64,000 nt of DNA from Coptis chinensis (GCA_015680905.1 CM027379.1:102351001-102415000), one strand, 5' to 3'. Shown: positions 1-12,004, numbered from the stretch's first letter. Numbers and translations are program-made. Notes: a model not told the origin generated them from the sequence alone.

Positions 1-20
1 GGCAAGGTAAGAAGTATAAA

Positions 21-40
21 TCTCTATATAAATATTATAG
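21..40 (+). promoter_or_regulatory. TATA box upstream of the HMGR fragment; alternatively a Helitron 5' end
   Basis: The sequence TCTCTATATAAATATTATAG holds a good plant TATA box (TATATAAATA, 25-34), about 170 bases before the HMGR start codon. That distance suits the promoter and 5' leader of that gene. The same bases begin with TC preceded by A and are AT-rich, the usual look of a plant Helitron 5' end. Both readings are possible and they do not exclude each other. Confidence 0.45.
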
Positions 41-205
41 CTCTCCCCTCCTCAATTGAGAAAGCGTTACTAGAGTGTCCACGTGTCCATACTAATTACG
101 ATAAATCAGGAGAAAAAATCTGCGAAAACTAAAGAAGAGTCGCACATCGCACGAAATTAAAATGAAAACCCCAGACCCTCTTTCTTCTCCGTACGGGTTC
201 GTAGG

Positions 206-805
206 ATGAATCTCGACATTCTCACTTTCTCTGAAATCACCGCCATCCTTTCTCTCATTGCTTCCTTCATCTATCTCCTCGGCTTCTTCGGCATCAATTT
301 CGTCCAGTCCTTAATCTCTCTTCGCATATTCATCACCCGTCTTCGCCCATCGTTGATTCCTCCTCCAAAAACATTCACTCATTCATCCAAAGACGACGAC
401 GATGAGGGAATTATTGATTCAGTGGTTTCAGGCACTACCCCGTCTTACTCGCTTGAATCAAAGCTCAGGGACTGCAAGCGAGCGGCATCCATTTGCCAAG
501 AAGCTTTGCAGAGAGTGACTGGGAAATCTCTTATTGGATTGCCATTAGATGGGTTCGATTACGAATTCATTTTGGGGCAGTGCTGTGAAATGCCTGTTGG
601 TTATGTTCAAATTCCAGTAGGGATTGCTAAGCCTTTGTTGCTCGATGGAACAGAGTATTCTGTCCCAATGGCTACCACAGAAGGTTGTTTGGTGGCCAGC
701 ACTAACAGGGGTTGTAAAGCAATTCGTGTTGTTGAGAGATGCAATGACTAGAGCTCCAGTTGTTAGGTTTGGATCCGCAAAGAGAGCTGCTAACCTCAAA
801 TTGAA
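206..805 (+). pseudogene. HMGR: HMG-CoA reductase fragment (N-terminal part of exon 1), decayed
   Basis: In the family this enzyme makes mevalonate from HMG-CoA at the ER membrane. The reading frame from ATG 206 has a hydrophobic segment at residues 10-35, a basic and variable linker, then a stretch matching plant [50 protein letters not shown] and [19 protein letters not shown]. The frame breaks at about 720-730 and the match continues one frame over with [21 protein letters not shown] up to about 805. The remaining catalytic part, more than half of a normal protein of about 580 residues, is absent, and the sequence switches to an FBD-protein match. The 5' leader and TATA-like box suggest a copy taken from genomic DNA. 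The family call is secure; the locus cannot make an active reductase. Confidence 0.93.
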
Positions 806-817
806 ACCCCAGTTTGT

Positions 818-1375
818 CTGCCTACATATTCTACTTTGAAGCATCTCCACCTTCATATGCTTCCCATTGAAAACCAAGTTCAAGTTGTTATCATCTTATT
901 AAAAAGAACTCCTAATCTGCAGACTCTTGGTATCTATGTCCTGGTAATACTAGAAATCTTATAAATTTTACATATACCATTATGAGAAGAATTGCGGTTT
1001 AGCTCATTTTATTTATTTTTTTCAACTGCAGATGTGACAGATGTGAGATACAATGCAAGATACACTCATGGAAAAGGAATATTGGCAACCACGGGAGTTA
1101 TACTCTGTGCATCATTCGATCATCTTAAATTACTTAAAATCGAGTCATTTCAAGGAACAGAGAGTGAATTTAGACTTTTGAGGCATTTGTTTGAGAATGG
1201 TAACGCCATAGAGAGAATGAATATCTGTTATTTAAAAGAAATGACTGAAACCGGAAGAACTGGTTTTAGCGAGAAACTAATGAAACTAACAAGAGTTTCA
1301 ACAGAAGTAGAGATATCAGCTGGTGACGACTTATATAAGCCCCATCCCCACATTTTCAAATGGCTCACATTTTAG
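818..1375 (+). pseudogene. F-box/FBD/LRR protein fragment (C-terminal, two exons)
   Basis: The first piece (818-943) reads LPTYSTLKHLHLHMLPIENQ followed by LLKRTPNLQTLGIYVL, the LRR-to-FBD region of plant F-box/FBD/LRR proteins. It ends at a GT donor (944). After a short intron ending in ttcaactgcag (AG 1030-1031) the second piece starts at 1032 and carries the FBD core: LKLLKIESFQGTESEFRLLR, FENGNAIERMNICY, then a Lys/Thr-rich tail to a stop at 1375. In the family, the F-box recruits SCF ubiquitin ligase and LRR/FBD is thought to bind substrate. The F-box and most LRRs are missing. The match starts within about 15 bases of the end of the HMGR match, so the two fragments are fused end to end. 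The family call is strong from the FBD pattern; which member is unknown. Confidence 0.75.
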
Positions 1376-2467
1376 CATGGATTGTAACCCAAAAAAATTA
1401 CATTCATGTCTGTACCAAATAGTGTTATACTGCTGCAATTTATTTTTCCTTTTTCCTGGTAAACTGGTTCATCATCTGTTGCTCTAAGAACATGCAGTTT
1501 CGAGGATTGCTTACTTTTTTAGTTTGGCTAGGTATGTTTAACAATGATGCAACAACCAATAACATTTTGTCATTCGTTTCACCTCTATCCGAATTGCTTT
1601 TATAGGGTCAAATTGGTTATCTTCATACTAAAAAGTTATCTGTCATGGTTAATTAGTCCTTCACATATGTTGTTAGTACCTATGCCCTTCCATTAAGTTT
1701 TACATTCATCAGAGAAATATTACTGTGCAAAATATTTCTACATAAGCTACTATCTATATGTTGTAAAGCAAGTTGCTTGAAAAGTTTTCTTTGTTGACAG
1801 AAAACAGTTTATATGGGATTCTGGGGATGCAACTCAGGTTAGCTGGAAAAGTTAGGTGCTTTCTGAAGTTTCTTCTAACTTTCAGAGCTTTAACTTGGAG
1901 AATGGCAAGTTTTTTTTTTTTAGATGAGAATGGTAAGTTACACCTGGAATCAAATTCTTAAAGCCAATCCAGTTCATATTAGACAGTAGTGCAAATGTGC
2001 AATAAGCAATTCTTCTACGCATATGATCTGCTTCCAGCTAAAAAATGGACATTGAAGGTTGTGCAATTGTGCTTGGGTTTGCCTGTGCAAAATTCCCTAT
2101 GTAAGCTTGATCTAAAATATACTAGCTTTGAATTAAAACTATGTCGTGCTCTTGGTAAAATAGGATATTTGGACGAATCAATTGAGCTTGAAGAGTTTTT
2201 GCATGGTTGTTTGTTAGTGGATCAGGGTTCCAAGTTAGTCCAGCATAAAAAGGCCCAACATGGCATAGTTGGCCCATGAAAGTTTGTGCGGGCAATACAT
2301 TCAAGTCCTTGAGAGAATTCATTCATACCAGAAATTTCTGACGTTGGTTTTGGTGATTACGTCAAATATTGGTTACCTGATCAAAGTTACAAATCTAAAT
2401 AGGCGTAAACCAATTACCAAGTTTCTAAAGTTTTGCTGCTACTGTGTATAGCTACTCCACACCTGTA
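1376..2467. other. No assignable gene; one unrecognised open stretch
   Basis: AT-rich sequence. An open frame at 1989-2279 (+, 96 codons) and a short splice-flanked segment near 1800-1845 (after ttgttgacag) look somewhat protein-like, but I recognise no family in either. They may be further pieces of captured or decayed genes. Confidence 0.4.
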
Positions 2468-2651
2468 GGCTATTCCTGCAAGGCTGTTCATCCTATTGCA
2501 CTTGCAAAAGTGATGAACATTGCACAAATGATGAAATCTAAATTTGACGACAAGCATTATTATCTTTCTGGTATTGGTGGAGTGGAGTGGAGACTGGTAG
2601 CGACGTAGCTAAATTTATTCTTCTTGGAGCAAATACTGTTCAGGTTCATTG
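2468..2651 (+). pseudogene. PYD1: Dihydropyrimidine dehydrogenase (PYD1-type) exon fragment
   Basis: The first frame reads GYSCKAVHPIALAKVMNIAQ, MMKSKFDDKHYYLSGIGGVE; after a small tandem duplication of gtgga near 2580-2590 the match goes on in another frame as VETGSDVAKFILLGANTVQV. This is the C-terminal FMN/TIM-barrel part of plant dihydropyrimidine dehydrogenase, the first step of uracil and thymine breakdown in plastids. A plausible splice acceptor (cacctgtag) lies just before 2468. Only about 60 residues of a protein of more than 400 are seen and the reading frame is broken, so it is a gene fragment. It is on the same strand as its fragment neighbours. Confidence 0.85.
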
Positions 2652-3135
2652 ATATCTGTGATGCCTATTCTTTCTTAATCTTTGAATGTCTACGAAGAGT
2701 TTGGAATTGTGAAAGCTACGATTTAGCTCCGATAATTAGAGAATTTTATTTTAGATTGATAGGTGATGTCTTTAGTTCCATTTGTTATGTTTTCTTAATT
2801 GGTAATGTGTGCCTTATTTATGGTCATTACTTATTGTGTGTATGTCGTTGCTAACTTAAAGATTAAGTAATGGTTTGGGGGACATGGTTTATTATTCTTT
2901 TTCTAAATGGTGCTATGTTTGCAATATTATGAATTATTTACATGTGCCTGAATCAATTACTGTGTTTGTATCAGTAAGTGGAGGTTGTATTAGTTAGACT
3001 ACCGTCTTATTGTGTACTGTCTTAACTATGTATGGGGGTTGTAACAGAATGGGACAAGTGCATAGAGCATATTTGCACACATAAAGTGCAAATTGTATGT
3101 AACGCAAAGTGAGGGTTCATACAGTTTAGGGCTTA

Positions 3136-3344
3136 AACTTGATGAGTTCTTCCTTGCTTTTTCAATATTTTTTTTTCTTTGCTCATTAGTTTTGGGATCT
3201 CTGTTCTCAGCAGATAACGTGGTGGATATTTCAAAGCTAACACCAACATATATACGGATTCCTTATTGTAAGTTCTTGCATCCTCTTACAAACTTGATGA
3301 GTTCTTCCTTGCTTTTACAATTTTTTTTTTCTTTGCTCATTAGT
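3136..3344 (+). repeat. Direct repeat of about 55 bp, two copies
   Basis: Copies at 3136-3190 and 3290-3344 share aaacttgatgagttcttcc, a T-rich run and ctttgctcattagt with very few differences. The 99 bases between them include a short open stretch I cannot assign. The surrounding sequence 2652-3713 shows no other recognisable feature. Confidence 0.8.
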
Positions 3345-3713
3345 ATAAATAATTCCGGTTTATCCCATCCAGTGGATGGTTGATTTCTATAATTAGTGGA
3401 TACGGTTAGATGATGGTTAAGAATTATGATGATGGCAATTAGGTTACATTATGTTCAACAAGATTATTGAATAACAACATGTTAGCAAGCTGTTACAATG
3501 TCCGATTTTATTTTTTCCCAAACTCATTAAGTTATTTTCTGCTCATTCAATTACAGTAAATTGGTTGAGTAGTTCATATTTGTTTTTATTAATTAGAGAA
3601 TTCTCAACACATTACCAGGCGTGTTCTTTGTGCAGACTATTCCACATGCATGTTATTACCGTCTCAATTGGGGATGGCACCCAAGTACAATACTAAAGTA
3701 TACTATAGACAGA

Positions 3714-3959
3714 CATGGTCTCCTCAACATGACAACGTTTGTTCCCAATCCTGATTATTACAGGCAAGAAAATTTTCATTGAGATTGAAACAACATTTAT
3801 ACTTGAGTGAGACTCTAATTCTAATGTCCTTCTTCTGTTGATGGATTTATTATGTTCAGTGCACTGATGTGGCATCGGCTTATGGGCAAAGGAGTCCTTG
3901 CTGCTGATAGCAATTCATCGCCATTTTTACGCATTTATGCCCATTGTTCCAAAGGAAGA
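3714..3959 (+). pseudogene. GH79 heparanase-like protein fragment (two exons)
   Basis: Exon piece 3714-3763 reads HGLLNMTTFVPNPDYY and exon 3860-3959 reads ALMWHRLMGKGVLAADSNSS, PFLRIYAHCSKGR. Plant heparanase-like GH79 proteins (the AtGUS and baicalin beta-glucuronidase type) have a near-identical GLLN..F.PNPDYYSALLWHRLMG stretch in the C-terminal half. The serine codon between the exons is split, as expected from a retained intron. The first intron donor appears to be GC (AG|GCAAGA) and the acceptor is tatgttcag; the second exon ends at a strong donor, GTGAGT. In the family the enzyme releases glucuronic acid in the cell wall or apoplast. Catalytic glutamates, signal peptide and most of the protein are absent, so this is a fragment. 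Confidence 0.82.
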
Positions 3960-4305
3960 GTGAGTTCCATATTATTATTTTAAATTGCCCCAAAAAAGGA
4001 CTGCATAATCATAAAACTATTGGCTCACAAATGAACTTCAAACACCACATAGGTGTGGTGTGAATGCATGGACGAGCTGATTTTGTAAAAGTATTAGAAT
4101 ATCCAGGGTTTAGTGAATTTTTCTTTGTTTTGGTAGACAGCGTTGTTACACCCTAAATTTATCGTAAAACCCACAACCCATCTCACCAAAACACACATCT
4201 TACTTATTAAATCTCAACTTGAAAGAGGAGAGAAAAACTGCGATACATGTCTTCAACATAGACTGGAAAGCCCTAAACCTGCACAAAACCCACGACCCAT
4301 TCACC

Positions 4306-4308
<3 letters not shown>
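3960..4308. other. No gene seen; short imperfect direct repeat
   Basis: AT-rich sequence. About 40 bases around 4146-4195 recur imperfectly at 4270-4310 (cctaaa, aaaacccac.acccat, caccaaaacacac), leading into the AC microsatellite. Confidence 0.5.

Positions 4309-4370
<62 letters not shown>
4309..4370. repeat. (AC)n dinucleotide microsatellite
   Basis: An uninterrupted AC/GT run of about 31 units. Open frames across it on both strands are products of the repeat and are not genes. Confidence 0.98.
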
Positions 4371-4372
<2 letters not shown>

Positions 4373-6658
4373 CGACTAAAATTAAAAACAACCCTAGAGA
4401 TTCTCTCGCTTTAATTTCTTTTTCATATCATTTCCATACTGTTATCATTGTCTTTATTTTTTTAGTTAATTTTTTGTTGTAATAGTACTTCTTATTCCCA
4501 AAGTTTAATTTTCCAAAACCCTCGAATTCATATTTTAATTGTTAGTTGTAAGAGATGAATTTCCCAAAACCAATTAATTGTTGATCGAGAAATCAAAGTA
4601 AAGAAGACTTGATACTCAAACCATTATAAAGTTAGTAGAATTGATAAGCATATAAATTAAGTCTTCCCAATACTCAACCTATAGACATGCCCCTTAGGCT
4701 TTACATATGCTTTGTCTTTCACATCTGTTTTGGATTGATATTGGACTCTCCTCACCTGTAAAAGGACCAAAATATTTAATATGTAGAAATGATAGAATAT
4801 CGAGGAAAAAAGATTTGCTTGGATAAAAAATTGTCATAATTAATGGAAACCACAAATTTTAGCTGTAGAAAAGCATAATCCTAAGCACATCACTATTAGC
4901 TCACACTTGATGTAAATTTCACAATTATAGTTGGAAACATAAGAAACAAAAGATTAATAGTTCATGCGAAGGATTTGCACAAACCAACACACAAACTTTA
5001 CCATTACAATTTTTCCCACACTCAAACATCATAATTTATAGATACTCCCAATTGCAAATCATTCAATACCCACAAATTGTCCTTGAAAATGTATTTAAAG
5101 AATCAACACTTGAAGTTAAATTCATGATTAACTAAACCTTTCTTCAAAAAACCTTTGGGGCGACCATGTCGAGGTGCATGCAAGCTTACCTAATACATTA
5201 GAGCATTCATTTTTTGTTTGGTAAGTCATAAGAGCAATCAACAACCTAGGCATTGGAATCTCATGTTATTTAGGACATTTCAATGTCTGATAGAATATCT
5301 TAAATTAGAAACCTTTGTATCTAATCCCTATATGATCATAGGAATTGTTGGGATTCTGTTATAACTAGGGTCAATGTTGCAGAGTTCCTATGAGTACGAG
5401 AATGTCATAATGAAGATGATATTAAGCTATAGGTTACTCAAGTTGTTCCTCCATTGCAGATACTTGCTTCAGTCAAACGTCAAAGAGATCACTCAATGTC
5501 TACGTAAACTGTTGGGTTGTAAAGGGGTGACCGGATGAGAAAGGAGTTAAATTTGATGCTTGCTAGAGAATTAGAATCATTTGATCACTATAAGGCAAAA
5601 CATGAATCCAATGTCTGATCATGGAGATCCTTAATGGCATGTTAAAGTAAAGTGTGGCAGAAAAAGAGATCACCTATCATTTTGAATGTAGAAAATTAAT
5701 ATCTCAAATTAATATGAATAGTGCATGGGAACGAAGAGAACTGTATCTATACAGATGTTATGGCGATCAAATGACCACATAAATTACAAACTTGGGGAGA
5801 TCAGTTGTGATTGCGGACATGAAGTTTACTTAGTTGTTTGTTCTCTGTACTCACGGACTCTCATTATTAGTATTACCTGAATTTTAAAGTTTGTTTTTGG
5901 TAAATTCTGATATACAAAGATCAAGAAACCTTTGGGTGTATATATATATATTATTTACAGCCCAACTACTCACATTTGAACATTAGTGCATACATTCCTT
6001 GCCTTTCTTATACTAAGGAATCCAGTTTTAACTATAGAATGATAGTAGACTTTTTGTTATTATTTATTAATTTTTCTAAAATGTTTTGATTGGTTTTTAT
6101 TAGTGATGTTGTATTTGATCAAGTGCTATTAACTAATGGGTTTATTCTCTATTTTTTAGTTTGAATCATCAGTATGAGTCGGACTCTACTAATGAATGTC
6201 TTCAACCAATAATTCATTTATTCTTCTAACGATCCATTGGAATGGGAAAGAACGAGGATGATCGAGGTACTATGTTTTTTCTTTGGGTTTGGGGATTTGA
6301 CCCTTCATTCTTTTAAACAAGAAATCCCTTAATATATAGATATTAGTCCTTATTATTCTTTGGGTTTGGGGAATATACATATAAATGGTGGTGTTCTCTT
6401 TACTGTACAATGGAAAAAACTTTTTCACTTCCAATCTTCATCATAAAAATCTTAGCTGGATATACTTTTTTTCGAACAAAAGGTACCACCCCTTTAACCC
6501 AATGTTTTGCAAGTGATAGTTGAACTTGAAAAAGGAAAGCTAAACCCATGACTAAAAACCAAAAAATAAGTTGATTCTGCATTCTATATTCCTCTTTAGC
6601 TTGGACTATTTGAATAACAAGGTGTTTTCTCAAGTTCTCACTTTGGAAAAGCATTAGT
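4371..6658. other. Long AT-rich stretch without a recognisable gene
   Basis: No domain, RNA gene or bounded repeat was recognised on either strand. A minus-strand open frame at 6400-6654 has one hydrophobic segment, but it matches no family I can name. Confidence 0.5.
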
Positions 6659-7001
6659 CTTAGATCGAACTATAGAGCTAAATGTCTTGCAGTTCTTGAA
6701 GGAGTGGAATGTGCCTTGACTAAGGGTTGGCGGCATATTTGGGTAGAAACTGATCGATTCAGAAGCAACTGCTTTAGCCTTTAATATGGATAAACTACCA
6801 TGGATGTTGCTACCTAGGTGGATGAATTGCAAAGGTCAATTGGTAAAGTTCAAGATCTCTTCCATTTGGAGAGAAGTTAACTTTACAGCGGACACGCTAG
6901 CAAAAGCAAGAGCATTACTTCAGGACAATGGAACCAATTTGGTAGATGGCAAACCCGACTGGATTCAAAAATGCAAAAGAGCTTATGCCTTTACTGTATA
7001 A
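6659..7001 (+). pseudogene. RNase H-like domain fragment of LINE/RVT_3 type
   Basis: The first frame gives RAKCLAVLEGVECALTKGWR and HIWVETD; after one shift near 6755 the second gives MDKLPWMLLPRWMN, KISSIWREVNFTADTLAKAR, then a tail to a stop at 6999-7001. The order E-G-(A)-x7-W-E-(T)-D, then I..+R+.N..AD.LAK, is that of the plant RNase H-like domain found at the end of non-LTR retrotransposon polyproteins and as stand-alone copies. The first catalytic part (DGS motif) is missing upstream. No reverse transcriptase is seen next to it. It is a LINE tail or an isolated RNase H-like gene relic. Confidence 0.72.
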
Positions 7002-8135
7002 AGAAGCAGGATGTTGTCAGTTTAATGCTAATTTGATCTAAAGGGCCTCTTTAAGGGCAAAGCAATTAAATTCTTCAATGGCCAGACTTATAATTCCATT
7101 CACACACTCTGTTTAGTTTACACTATTTTGCTTTAATTTTGCCTTGCATCACTATATAAGCTGACATACTTCGCCATTGCAAGATATTTGGCCATTGAAC
7201 TACTTATGAGCTTTTCCATGACCGAGTTGGTTAACTGCTCTTGAATTTATGAAATTATTTAGTCCGTTATGCCCTTTCCATATGCAAATATGGTGCATGA
7301 CTTGCTTTTTAAGAATTTTGTTTATCATTGTATTTTTTGTTTGTTTTGGTAAAAAATAATTTTACGCGTTTTGATGCTAGCAATTTTTTTTTCCCTATTG
7401 AAACAACAATATAAAGTTAGTTCATGGGCAAGGTTGTAGGATCAAATTCACGACTGCAAGGATCCTTTTATTTGTTTATTTTGTTCAGTACCATCTATCT
7501 GCAATCTCTTTTTTCTTGCTTTAGGGTCTAAAGTCGATTGGTTTGATTTGTTGTTAGTGATTGCTTTTACAATGGTCCATGTTTGGTGTATGATAGGAAG
7601 ATAGTTATATGATAGCCAAGATATAGTATTTTGTATTCCATTATTTGTAGCACATTAGGTTGTGTGACTCACCTAATTCCAGTCCACGTTTGGTATAACT
7701 TAAATTATTACTTCATTTTGTTTCAATTATGTAGCCTTAGCAGCATGTTAGCCTTTTATTTGTGGAGAACCCATCGTTTTATATGTGGAGAATACACCCC
7801 GTGTACTCAATTGGTGTCATTGACAATGAGATAGACTGATTGATGAATCCAATTATATATACTGTGAAGTTGTGATTAATATGAAATAGAAGTCATGTAC
7901 CCCTATTAGTTTTTAAACATTATGAGTCTCCCTTATATAATTTATCAAAGGGCTAGATTGTTAGGCCATGTCAAAGTTTCCAGTTGTTATGCTGCTCAAT
8001 GATTTCAAAAGTATTTCTTATAGATAGAACTACGTGAACCATAGAAGGGGTGATGGGGATTTGTCTTAGCAAGTAGCAGTCCCCTTTCGAGCTCTCTCAG
8101 GGTGTCCACACCAGTTTTTTACTCACGACAATTTA

Positions 8136-8137
<2 letters not shown>
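7002..8137. other. No gene recognised
   Basis: AT-rich intergenic-type sequence. Short open frames (for example 7631-7834) lack any recognised motif. Confidence 0.5.

Positions 8138-8201
<64 letters not shown>
8138..8201. repeat. (AT)n dinucleotide microsatellite
   Basis: An uninterrupted AT run of about 32 units. Confidence 0.98.
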
Positions 8202-8203
<2 letters not shown>

Positions 8204-9245
8204 TAAACCCCAAGTCCCAATAAAAACCCACGGTTAAAAAAAGATGTTCCTTCTGCTTTCTCTAAACCCCCAACAAAAAAACCAAGGATGAAAAACTGAA
8301 TAATTGATTTCTATTTCTCGCTAACACTATGCATAGCTAGCACATCTTCTGCTATCTTCTTCCTCGATCTCCAACGTGAGTTTGGCAATCAAAATTGGTT
8401 TTTCTCTCATCGTCAATCTTTTTAAAGATTTTTTGGCTAAATCATATTTCAATATTAAATTGCTAGGTTTTGTTGCGATAAACTTGAGACATATCATACC
8501 AGTTTGATTAATCTCCATATATTCTTTGCTTTGATTTTTTTTGCGCATCTAGGTGAGTTGCCACCACTCTTTAGTGCTTAAAACTTTATGAGTTAAGACT
8601 ACTTTGAAGAAGAAGAACAGGTTTGTTGTTTTTTGAGTTTTGTAAGTGTTGCATTTGCAAGGCATGCTATATTTTCTCATATAGTTAGTAGTATTTCTCC
8701 TGCTAACTTCAATAATTCGCCTCTATTATTCTCATGATTTATACTTCCGTATTTAGGTGAACCGTGAACCCCGCCAACTTCCACCACAATTACTCTATGG
8801 AATAAGAATTTACTCTCTTGAGCTATCTCATGAATCTTATGTTTATTGTTCTGATTAATTCCTTACTGCTTTGATTTTTGTTCTTTCTCATTTTTTTGGT
8901 TTTTCAGCTAGATTGCAAGTTCATAAACCATTTGTGGATTTGGAGGAGAGTGTAGCGACTAGCGACTGATGCAATAGAAAAACTATGGAGTGGTTAGATA
9001 TAAATTATTTACATATTTCAGATTTGTTTAATCAAGCACAAAATTAATTTTCTTAGTTTTTGTTGGGGAGACAAGGAATGAAATCTCTGATTGTTTTTTC
9101 TTATAATGATATTGTGGTTTTAGTATTGGTTTGCTTGGTTTCTTTTTTTGTACTGCCCCCACCAAACTCAAGTTGCCCAGGGAAGACCCATCAGTGTTAA
9201 GTTTCACATTCCTGACGTGACAACTATAAAACATGATGGCCTTCA
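8202..9245. other. No gene recognised
   Basis: AT-rich. It holds several leader-like runs (ctctaaacccccaac, cttcttcctcgatctcc) but no coding match on either strand. Confidence 0.45.
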
Positions 9246-9447
9246 ACGGGAAATTAGAAGCTTGATGTTAAAGAATTGAATCAATTTCAAAACACCCACA
9301 AGACGGGAAATCAAAAGTTTGATGAAAAAGAATTGGATCAATTTCAAATAACCACGAGACAGGAAATCAGAAGCTTGATGGAAAACACTCACGAGATGGA
9401 AAAATTGGATCAATCCCAAAGCACCAACAAAATCAGAAGCTTGAATA
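9246..9447 (+). repeat. Degenerate tandem repeat, units of 57-72 bp
   Basis: A unit of the type aattggatcaatttcaaa, cacccacaagacgggaaatc, agaagcttgatggaaaa begins at 9274, 9331 and 9403, with a partial copy before the first. It stays open as 62 codons (9276-9464) rich in Gln, Glu, Asn and Lys, so it may be a piece of a repetitive coding region, but no family is recognised. Confidence 0.7.
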
Positions 9448-10250
9448 GTACTGATAATGTCTAAGGTTTGAGCTTATTCTATCCAACCAACCAAGAAGGC
9501 CCAATGCAAAAAAATATCAAGTCTTTTTCATACACATTGTTCATTTGTAATTTTGGAACAAACCAAACCACTAATGCATTTGTTTTCTCATGATTTTACC
9601 ATGTTTCTTGAAGAACATTATTGTTTGAATTGTACACCTATGAGGTGTTAATTATAGCTAGCACAAATTCCAATTGTATTATGACTTTCTTCTAATGGCA
9701 TATGTCTCTAAAAAAATATAAAGATGGAATTTCAAACGGGATTCATTACCAAAAGTCCAACATAAATAGTCTTACTTACTCAAGAGAACAAATAATCCAA
9801 ACTCACTCTCTCTCTCTTTAAAAAGTCCGAAAGTACTAATAGAAAGACGATTATGACAATAAGCAGGATTAATCATGTAGCAGTTCAACTTAATCTTTAA
9901 GGATGAAAGACTTCTAATTTATATTTTAAAATAATATTATTAAATGGTAACCATTCGTAGGACGGATTCGAAAACTAGTAAAAGACTGATATCTCCTATG
10001 AAATGTAAGCATATAGTAAATATCCTGTTTCATAGGATATATTAAAACTTTGAGATATCATCACTCTTGATCTGCTGACTGTGGCAGATACCGTATGAAG
10101 ATCTTTTAAATAGAAATATAGTGAGAACGGTAATGATAGTACTAGGATGCTAGGCTCAACTAGTATTTCCTAATTTAGGAATCGGTACATTTGAGAAATT
10201 TGACCAAATCTCAAGATATGTTCCTGATACCAGTTGGATCGTGTGTTCTT
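9448..10250. other. No gene recognised
   Basis: AT-rich, without an assignable feature. Confidence 0.45.
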
Positions 10251-10580
10251 TATAACCCCACATTGGGAATTTAGAGCCTTGCACAACAACATATTAGTTC
10301 CTGGGCTGCTCTACTCAGCTCCAATTGGTTTTGAGTTGGATGCTCTGAAATTTAAGATGGTATTCGAGCAGTCTATTGTGTCTGGCTCAGAAGCCCAATT
10401 ACTCAGCTTGACCAAATTAAAATTAGTCCACCTGTTGTGCTTAACTCACACGACAGGTGAGGAGTTGCGTTGATATATATAATCCCACATTGGTAGTTTG
10501 AAGCCTTTGACAACAATATATAAGTTCTTGAGACCGTTCCCGACATTGCCAACTGGTTTTTAGTTTGGATGCCCCGATGT
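10251..10580 (+). mobile_element. TRIM-like LTR remnant pair
   Basis: Two related stretches of about 100 bases, at 10251-10350 and 10478-10580, share tata.cCCACATTGG, then a similar run to ttggttttgagttggatgc or its variant. The second follows a purine run (gtgaggag) that resembles a polypurine tract. This layout recalls short non-coding LTR elements of plants. It is an old, broken fossil and its ends are not clear. Confidence 0.4.
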
Positions 10581-11932
10581 TTGAGATTTTGTAGTGCTTT
10601 TTTCTTCATTAGTGGCTCCATTAAAAGAGTTTCTTTCAGCGTTGAAAAATTAAAAGTTGTTTGCCTTGGCATTGCATTTGATTATGTATCTGTTATCCTT
10701 TTCTATTTGTAACATTCAAAGATTTTATACAGTTTTTGGTTTTTCTCCAGGCTTTTAGCAGTGGTAAAACTTTATCGATTTGGAACCTTCCTGCTTCTGA
10801 GCCCGTTACGAGGGTTGTGACTTTATCCTATTCAAGACCTATTATTTGATGAGAACCAAGTAAGCTGTAGGCTCTTTTGTTATAGTTTCTTTAAATATTA
10901 TTCTTGTAACACGCTTTGAACGTGATGATAATATGCTGCTAAAGTACCTGTATCATTTTTGTAAGTTTGTTAGTTATAACTTGTAACTTATAAGTTAAAT
11001 ACTTAAATAACACACACTTCATATTCTTATAAAAATCCGTGTTGGACACACACACATACACATACATGTGGTCATGTTGGGCACACAAACGCGTTGTGCA
11101 TACAATTTCAAATTAGGGTTTCTTTTATACCTTAAACGACTAAGAAAATAATCTATTAACGTGGTTACGATTTCCATGATATGCCACTTTCATAGTTTTT
11201 TATTTGTAAAAAGGCGTTTTGTAAGGTCTTGAGCTCAAGAATTAGGTGTTAACTAAAGAAAAATAATAGTTTGCTTTTTAATTAGCTGTGTCCCTGAATC
11301 CCACTTCATATAGGTCGCCTTGCCTGACACTGACACCGACACACTTGTCCGTGTCAATGTGACTTAGCTTATAAGTTAAATAGTAGCTGCTTTTTCCTAT
11401 GCTTCCTGGTCTACTATTTGGTTATTCATATATATTATTGTTTCTCATAATAGCATCCTGGCCCTTTGTGAAATACAAACCAATTGACTGAGCTTTGTGT
11501 CGACACATTCCACTCTGCCACTGATACTGTTCCCACTTAATTGAACCACCCTCACCAGAGATGTGGGGTTGCCCATAAGCATCAGTTCTAAGAAGAGTTT
11601 TATCATAACATAGGAATCAGGTCCCGGACGTAACCTAACTGATGGGTGAGTGCATGACTAGTGACTTCGTTTTTTAGGCAACCTTCACTGCTTTGAGCTA
11701 GGACTCTTTCTCATATCCTTGAGGTATCACAGTTCCTCCACCTTTAGGATGTTAGCCTCAGCTTAAATACTACTCTACTCTATGAAGAGTTTTGAATACA
11801 CATCCCAATCTACCAATGATACTGCCTTAAAAACCTGTCAATAGAGGGCTGATTTTCCTCAAAAGGCCGCAGCATTGTAGTGATCAATCATCACAGAAGA
11901 AAATAAGTCCTGGACAACATAAGACAGAGGGT

Positions 11933-12004
11933 AGATATTGGTTGAAATATCAACCCATAAAATGTCGCAGATATTGGTTGAAATATCAACCCATAAAATG
12001 TCGC
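11933..12004 (+). repeat. 36-bp tandem duplication
   Basis: The 36-base unit beginning agatattggttgaaatatca occurs twice head to tail without differences, inside the long THO6-fragment intron. Confidence 0.95.

Noticed and set aside
206-805. A functional HMG-CoA reductase gene
   Set aside because: The frame is broken and the catalytic part is absent; the sequence changes to an unrelated gene.
545-883. Minus-strand open frame opposite HMGR and FBD
   Set aside because: It is the shadow of the two + strand matches and has no family signal of its own.
4143-4482. Open frames on both strands across the AC run
   Set aside because: They consist of Thr-His or Val-Cys repeats produced by the microsatellite, with no further protein-like sequence.
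6400-6654. Minus-strand frame as a piece of plastid DNA
   Set aside because: One hydrophobic stretch recalled plastid membrane proteins, but I could not match it to any plastid gene.
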